Assembly: GCA_002104905.1 (NCBI GenBank)
Contig: MCFE01000325.1
Location: 30,733 to 94,732, forward strand
Length of the DNA: 64,000 nucleotides
Reading direction: 5' to 3'
Origin: Basidiobolus meristosporus CBS 931.73
Lineage: Eukaryota > Basidiobolomycota > Basidiobolomycetes > Basidiobolales > Basidiobolaceae
Part shown: piece after piece, positions 57,691 to 64,000 of the stretch
Numbering within the stretch: position 1 is the first letter of the stretch
How the letters are laid out: every line of letters begins with the position of its first letter
Made by a program: the position numbers and the translations under genes
The notes under the pieces: generated by a model
Database searches by the model: none
Told to the model about the DNA's origin: nothing
What the model saw: only the letters and a program-made list of their open reading frames with translations

Positions 57691-57984
57691 TGTGAATCTA
57701 AGACAGACATGTATTTGAGACATTGTACCTACATGAATGCAAGATTCAATGATGACCTGCCATGGTAAGCATTATAAACAAAGCTGTGGCTCCATACACT
57801 CAAATATATGTAACATCACTTCCCCTTTGGTTTGACCTACTTTCATATGTATGCCACCCAATAATAAAGCAAAGCCTTCTGGTTTCCAACCAAACCCCAC
57901 CACTGAAAGCCGCAGAAGAATGGTTGGATAACAACATACTTTGACATTCAGTGCAACAAGCAGGGCTACAATCAAAAAGTTCCT

Positions 57985-59045
57985 ATGGACATTGTGCCCA
58001 CTGAAGGTAATAATATGTACTCTACAGGCTCTCAGTCAAGTAGGAGATTGTGAATCTCTGCAGAGCCACAAGTTCACCATAATGCTGAGGCAGATAAGAA
58101 TGTAGCAAAGGCAGTACATTAAGTGGAAGAGCAGCAGGAGACTGTGATAACATCACCATCACCTGTATAACCAAGAATGCTGTCAGCTCATACCAAAGCA
58201 TCACTGAGGCAATTAGGTGCAGTGGCAGATAGGATAGATGCAATGGCCCAGAGAAATCAGCAAATAGCTTGGAAACAGGATGAGCAGATAAAAGATGCAT
58301 ATCAATCAATATCCCAGGAAGAGAAAGCAGTATCTTTACTGCAAAAAAGGAGCTCAAGTAGCTCCATGTTACAGCCAAAAATTGAGACATTTCCCAATGT
58401 AACAGCAGATGAATATTGTATAGTCTTTGAAGCATAACAACAGTGCCAAAAGACAAAGCCTGCATAAAAACTTATCACAGCATGGGAGGGAGAAAATGTA
58501 GTGTTTATAACAAGGACTAAAAATCAAAAGGTATTGAAGATCTGTTAAGCCATTGAGTACAGCAATCAAGTGTGGGCTAATATTTCAGAGGCCATTAGAA
58601 GTCTAGCATGCCAACACCTTAAGGCTGGCATACCATGGGACCTTCAGGAACTCAAGGCCAAGCAGAATGTACTGACTTGCTTCATGAACATTGTCCTGGA
58701 CTCAAACAAGCAAACAGATTTTAGGCTGCCATTGGTGTGCTAAGAAAGTATCTCATGAATAGCAGAAACTATCAAAGGCAGAAGATCAAGGGTGCAATGG
58801 CTAAAAACTACTGACTTCCTCAAGAGCCTGCTACAAGCAAGGTCAAAAGCTTTAAACAAGTGCCAAAGGGACATCAGGGAGCTGGAAATGTGCTGATAAG
58901 GGAAAAGTAAGCAGACACAGATGCACCAGCATAACATTTCCCAACAAAAAAGCGTAGTTTTATTCAAGAAGCACTCAGCAACATTAGCAGTGAAGGACCT
59001 AGCAGTGATAGAGGAAAAGGTAAAGGGAAAAAGTCTACCCAAGTA
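57985..59045 (+). pseudogene. Accessory gene of T6
   Basis: ATG at 57985 (MDIVPTEGNN). Frame 58177-58437 gives MLSAHTKASLRQLGAVADRI, then QSISQEEKAVSLLQKRSSSS, a predicted coiled coil with a Ser-rich end. Downstream frames hold RSLACQHLKAG-like, GLKQANRF-like and a tail coding NEGPSSDRG-like residues with GKGKKSTQ. Unknown family. Confidence 0.55.
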
Positions 59046-59129
59046 AGAGACACACTTTTTTTATTTTATCAGTGCTGTGATAATACTTGCATGATACTTT
59101 TGCAGTCTTTTAGCCCTCTATTACTATTA

Positions 59130-61255
59130 TGAGTGGACCCAGTTGGCCAGGACATCCAATTGCTTTATATGGCATGCAACTTGACAGTATTTTGATGGCC
59201 TCACAGCCAGACTCTGATGGTATTATATTGGCAGTATGACAGCCTACCACTGGTTCTGTATAATGCTACTATACCAATTTACTAAATGGTATCTTCTTTT
59301 TCTACCTCCCCTTGTGCTGTTCATAAATACCACTGTAGAATCATTCCTCTTCATTTACTTACCCACTACTACCTTGGGTATTCCACATATAGCTTGAATC
59401 ATAAAAGACTATGGCCTCCTGCTTACCAACCTCTACAAATGAGCGCACCTGCCACAATTTACATACTTCTATCACCTCAACTTTACAGCTCCTTAGTGTG
59501 ATACCTGCAAAGTTGTCATATACCTTATACTGCTGGTAGTACACCCATCTTGCAAACATCTGCTTGGTTGTTGCCTCTTTTGCCATGAAAACCTCCTGAA
59601 TATCCACAAAAAACTTCTTGGCATTTAGCCAATATATTCCTTCTGCCTGCTGGATTCTAGTCCCCCTTATAGGTGCACTCTGGCTCTTGTTTCTGTGAAT
59701 TTTGTATGCAATGCTGTAGAAATGGGCTTGTGACCATGAGAAATCCGGCATATCTTGGTAGAGTTTTCCTGGTAATAATCAGTTGCTTGATGCACCCAAC
59801 CCAACTTTGCATTACTTAACTGCTTACCCATGCATTGGGGCAGCTTAACTTCTTAATGCCATAGGCATAGGTGTCTCCAGGTGCACATTTGTCCTCAGTA
59901 TTTTCCAACTCTTTCTGGTAGTCCTCCATGTGCCAACTCATCACATCCATGATGGACTTGAAGGCAATATTCATGATGAGATTGGGATATGGTAGTACCT
60001 GTAACTTGACTTATCTTCTTATCTCCCCACACATCTGCTCCATAGGAAACTCCCACAAGGTGAAGCAAGGCCCAATACTCTCCAGACACCATGCAAGGTG
60101 GAGTAGAGAATGGATACAGTAGTGGCAGAGATCTATGCATTCAGCTTTATGTTTGTAGCACTGCCACTCAAATCCTCACACAACAGCTGTAGATGCATCA
60201 AGTTGGCATTGGTGATCCACTTCTGGATAGATATTCCTATAATGTCCACATATAACTCCCAATGGTTCCAATGGACTCTTGGTAGGAATGGCTTCAGGAC
60301 ACCACTTGGATAAATATATATCCAGCTCATCCGGTCTTTGCAATTGTGTTGTTGCATATGCATATGAATATTAATTGGAGCCCATGAGAAGTACTTAGGG
60401 TAGTAAATATTCTGTAATATCTTGCCAATTTTTTCAAATTTCTCCGGTATCTCAAAGGGCCCATTTAGCTTAAAATGCCCCATGTACAACTTGGTCATCA
60501 GTATAGGGATATTGTTGAAGAGCAAATGCATTGCTCCCAGTGGAAAGCTTTTGTTTCAACGGGCACCCTTTATCTTAAGTAGCTCTGGTTTCTGATTGAT
60601 CCCTTATTCCGGCTAATGGCTTATAGCTTGCCAATTTGCTGCAATTGCATGCTTACTTCTGTATGTTCTCTCTGTGGAAAGATGATGCTCCTTGTGCTGG
60701 TATTTGGGTAATAATAATGAGCGTGAGTTATGGAGTAAATCCCCTGGATCTCACACATTTGACAGCAATACTGTACATTTTGCCCAGAAAACCTGCTATC
60801 ATGCTGATGGCCAGGGTATCTCTAATACAGACTATAATATGAGCTTTTACATGGCAGCCATTGACCATTATCCTGCTGGAAAGCATATAAAATTCATCCA
60901 GCAATGGATACAGGTGGCTATCCAGGTTGAACAGTGATTTAGGCCCAGATACCAGTGAGACTACCATCAGATGTTTGCTCTGATACTCTAAGATGGGCAG
61001 CAGACTCAGATTGATGAGCATCAGTGGCCAGCAGGATTTGCTTGTAGACTACTTGTTTAATGAGAATCCGTCAAGTGCTAAAGCAAAGGCATGGTCATAC
61101 ATACCTTCAAAGTAGCCCTTGCTTCTTAGCTGTTTGCAATGTTTGCCATCCAATATATTGGATATGTTTGCGCTTGATTGACACTGAGTACAGTACTGTA
61201 TAGCTTTGCAATATTTGTAGGACTGCATCAGCTTCCTCAGATGGGGTATGACTGG
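59130..61255 (-). mobile_element. T7: T transposon remnant, tandem to T6
   Basis: Subterminal segment at 59140-59350, then Tnp2 on the minus strand: KFFVDIQEVFMAKEATTKQM (59359-59751), KLYMGHFKLNGPFEIPEKFE (60133-60531), VKAHIIVCIRDTLAIS and LINLSLLPILEYQSK (60728-61021), YDHAFALALDGFSLNK (61049-61297). It ends at 61255 where an inverted G2 LTR begins. The accessory gene is absent. Confidence 0.65.
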
Positions 61256-61795
61256 TGTGGTGGTGTATAAGTCCAAAGGGCAAAATACAGCCAACACTTC
61301 TCAAGTGTGTATTTGTGTGGGGTGTTCACTGGGTGCAAAAATCTCTGGCAAAAGCTTGCTAGGAATATTGGGTCTTTTTTCTAATCTAATATGAAGGGGG
61401 ATAAAGCCTCAAGCTTATTAAGGGAAAACTATTGAGCTACAATCCCCAACTTAGTTGGCTTCTTAACAAAAGCTTATAATGGCTTCAATGTCCTTTGAGA
61501 TGACAATGTACTAAAGCTTCCAAAGTCAAAACAACTGTAAACTCCACCAACAGTGACTTGATAAGAATGCAGCTTTGAACAATAGTTACAAAGACAGAAA
61601 AGTATCTTTGCCTGTACAAGAACAAACTTGGGAAGCAATCAAATATAATAAAATATACCTACTCTGAGTATTCCTCACAAGTAGTGCCTCCAAGGTCAGT
61701 TGGCTGTCAGCGTGGTTTCCTGGGAGTATTGTCAGGTCTGAGTCAGAAAGTAGTGATAATAGGTAGCGGTGTAGTGGGGTGACAGTGACACCCAC
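61256..61795 (-). repeat. Inverted fragment of a G2 LTR
   Basis: Reverse complement of the 3' half of the G2 LTR, with the LTR end (CCACCACA) at 61256 against T7. It meets the plus-strand G2 LTR head to head at 61796. Confidence 0.7.
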
Positions 61796-62843
61796 TGACA
61801 GATGTGCTCATTCCCTCATTTTCTACTTCCCTATATCTCTACTACATTTATTTTAGTTTTATCCCATTTGTCTTACCCAATTAGTACTATCCCATAAGCC
61901 GGTTGACTATCACACCTGCTTACCTTATTGCATAAGTTACCCCTCACTTTATGCAGATTACTAGCTATAAGTTCTTCTTTATTAGGCAAGTACCCGCACC
62001 AGTACCTGTGACACATGATCAACCCGTGTCACCATCCCTACCATTTTCATACCATATATGGTATCCCTATGTTACACAGGCTTCAGAGTACTGATTCCTG
62101 ATTGGTTTGATGTTCTGTGCCTCTTAGAACCTTACGGCACCTACTTAGAACATTCTTAGGTCATTCTGTTGTCATTAAGATTTCTATTGATATCCAGAAC
62201 CTTCTGGAACACCATGATTAGTAATCACTTAGCCAGTAAGAAAAGTATGTAAGGGAGGCTATCCCTCAACAATGAATCATCATCCCTTTTATCAATATAC
62301 CAACTTGTTGATTAGTGTGATCACTGCTACCTGCTGCTACCTGAACTTCCAACCCCAGACCACATGACACTCCCAGGAAACCACGCTGACAGCCAACTGA
62401 CCTTGGAGGCACTACTTGTGAGGAATACTCAGAGTATGTATCTTTTGTTATATTTGATTCTTTCCCAAGTTTGTTCTTGTACAGGCAAATATACTTTTCT
62501 GTCTTTGTAACTATTGACCACAGCTGCATTCTTATCAAGTCCCTGCTGGTGGAGTTTACAGTTGTTTTGACTTTAGAAGCTTTAGTACATTGTCATCTCA
62601 AAGGATGCTGAACCCAGCACATACTTTTGTTAAGACGCCAACTAAGCTGAGAATTGTAGCTCAATAGTTTTCCCTTGACAAGCTTGTGGCTTTATTCCCC
62701 TTCACATTAGATTAGAGACAGAACCGAAGTATTCCTAGCAAGCTTTTGCCAGCGGTTATTGCACCCAGTGTACACCCCACACATAAAACACTTGAGAAGT
62801 GTTGGACGTATCTCTCCCTTGGACCTATACACTACCACATATT

Positions 62844-62860
62844 TGGCACCCAACGTGGGG
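62844..62860 (+). promoter_or_regulatory. G2 primer-binding site, 3'-end tRNA type
   Basis: TGGCACCCAACGTGGGG, 4 bases after the LTR. The TGG start pairs with a CCA tail, unlike the half-tRNA sites of the copia families. I could not assign the tRNA. Confidence 0.6.
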
Positions 62861-62979
62861 GGTTCATACAAGCTCCCTAGGACCCAACAAGATTTACCTG
62901 AAGATCTGAGCTGTTATCCACCTATTGAAAGGAGACTACCAATATTACCAAGATTACAACACCAACCTACCTACCCAAA

Positions 62980-64000
62980 ATGAACTCTATGCCATTACCA
63001 CTCTCACATGGAGCCCCACAGTTTGATGGAAAGAATGTGGAAAGCTTCATATTCAAATGGGAGAAGCTCAGCAAGATGTGCAGCTTATCTAAACAGGAAA
63101 TGTCTGAAGACTTCCCCTACTACTGCACCAATGATATTACCGCTAAGCTTCTCAGACAAGGAGACATTCTTACTGACTGGGCCTTAATGAAGACCTACCT
63201 ACAGACCAAGTATGGTAGACCCCAGATATACTATGGAATTGAAGACCTCAGGCACTTTGTATGAACTGGACTTTCCAAGCTACCACTTGAAGAGTTCATT
63301 CAACAATATGAAGATATGGCCAAGACACTCCTAGAGTCCCAGGCTATAACTGAGTTTACCATGACACTTTACCTTGCACAAGGACTTCCCCAGGACTTGG
63401 CAAGGAAAGTTGACTTTCATGCAGCCAAGGATGACAAGTCTGGCATTCCTTGCTTTGCAGAGATGAAACATGTTCTCCTAGAGGCAAAGCAAACTTCTAC
63501 CTTCATGAGACTCCTGACATCTAATCTGCCAGACCAGTCAACCAAGGAGCTAAGGAGTGCTGCTGCTGACAATCAGATCTACACTACCAACAGAATTGAC
63601 CAACTTGCTGAACAGCTACAAAAGCTAGCCCTCAAGATTAATGGCTCAGCTGAGGTTGCTACTGAGGGCCAAAGACCTTTGCCCAGGCACTGCATCTGGT
63701 GTGACTCTACTGAGCATGCCAGACAAGAATGCTCAGGGCTTAGTCAGCTACTCAGAGAAGGAGCAGTACAGTTTGATGCTGATGGAATGCTTGCTGACAA
63801 GGAAGGAAGAAGGATTCCCACCAATTTCCAAAGAGGAGGGATGAGAGCCCTTTTCCAGAAATCTGACTCAGCAACTAGAAAGATTACTGTTGATGCCCCT
63901 ATTGGGACTCATAAAGTGAATCCAAGCAGCCCTGACAACAGACAATACAAAGTTGATGCCTTTGCTACCAAAAGACACCTCCCTGAAAGAACCTGCCAAA
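62980..64000 (+). pseudogene. G2 gag, partial, with one in-frame TGA
   Basis: 340 codons from MNSMPLPLSHG to the window end with a single stop (TGA 63262-63264, between EDLRHFV and TGLSKLP). Capsid-type helices first, then the zinc knuckle C238-x2-C241-x4-H246-x4-C251 (CIWCDSTEHARQEC) and a downstream Gly-rich GGM motif (NFQRGGMRALF) that is common in fungal gypsy gag proteins. The stop is one C-to-T change from CGA. Otherwise open, so a fairly young copy. Confidence 0.8.

Larger units (their letters stand above)
54012..59060 (-). mobile_element. T6: most complete T transposon, carrying F2
   Basis: Subterminal block at 54031, Tnp2 transposase on the minus strand to about 57690, a shared promoter of about 290 bp, and the accessory gene on the plus strand to about 59045. 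Foldback F2 interrupts the left subterminal region. All three parts seen singly elsewhere are present here in one order. Confidence 0.7.
61796..64000 (+). mobile_element. G2: gypsy element entering from its 5' LTR, cut by the window end
   Basis: 5' LTR 61796-62839 (1,044 bp, TGACAGATGTG...CTACCACA), primer site, leader and gag. The rest lies beyond the window. Confidence 0.8.

Noticed and set aside
7100-64000. RIP as the cause of decay
   Set aside because: TG and CA are abundant and losses sit at CG; classical RIP would deplete CpA and raise TpA.

Overview
The window reads as nuclear DNA of a filamentous or early-diverging fungus. The first 6.6 kb is a compact, CpG-rich gene island. Its genes carry many short GT-AG introns (52-82 nt, one of 219 nt), a density more usual in Basidiomycota or early-diverging lineages than in Ascomycota. 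I cannot name the species. From about 6.6 kb to the end, no host gene could be supported: the sequence is AT-richer, strongly CpG-depleted and made almost entirely of nested, mostly dead transposable elements.

Gene island: an acyl-CoA oxidase on the minus strand (191-2359, three exons, one apparent frameshift); a G-patch plus C2H2 protein on the minus strand (2861-4115, six exons); and, divergent from it, a SETD6/RKM4-type SET-domain lysine methyltransferase (4464-6534, 13 exons). Their roles (peroxisomal beta-oxidation, RNA metabolism, protein lysine methylation) show no common pathway.

Transposon region. I use working names. T = a two-gene DNA transposon with a Tnp2-type (CACTA/CMC) transposase and a divergent coiled-coil accessory gene; remnants T0-T8 at 7.2-10.9, 25.8-32.1, 36.6-38.8, 42.4-45.0 and 54.0-61.3 kb. 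Copia-A (LTR about 349 bp): A0 (10.9-24.8 kb, minus) hosts A1 (11656-17041, plus, 5-bp target duplication GCAAT), whose own 5' LTR hosts a 697-bp solo LTR (duplication CCAAG). Copia-B (LTR 369 bp): B1 sits inside A0; B2 (47019-51703, duplication GAATA, 4/369 LTR differences) is the youngest full copy; solo and broken copies lie elsewhere. Gypsy G1 and G3 are related minus-strand relics. G2 has an LTR of about 1.04 kb, a tRNA-type primer site and a gag that runs off the window end. F is a 736-bp foldback palindrome with two full copies. A broken PIF/Harbinger-like transposase lies near 53.5 kb.

Most notable: the copia-A and -B primer sites match the anticodon arm, not the 3' end, of initiator tRNA-Met (half-tRNA priming); the two F copies have arms that co-vary; old elements have lost nearly all CpG while the youngest copia keeps many; and the inverted A0/A1 pair shares blocks of near-identity set in diverged sequence, as expected from gene conversion.
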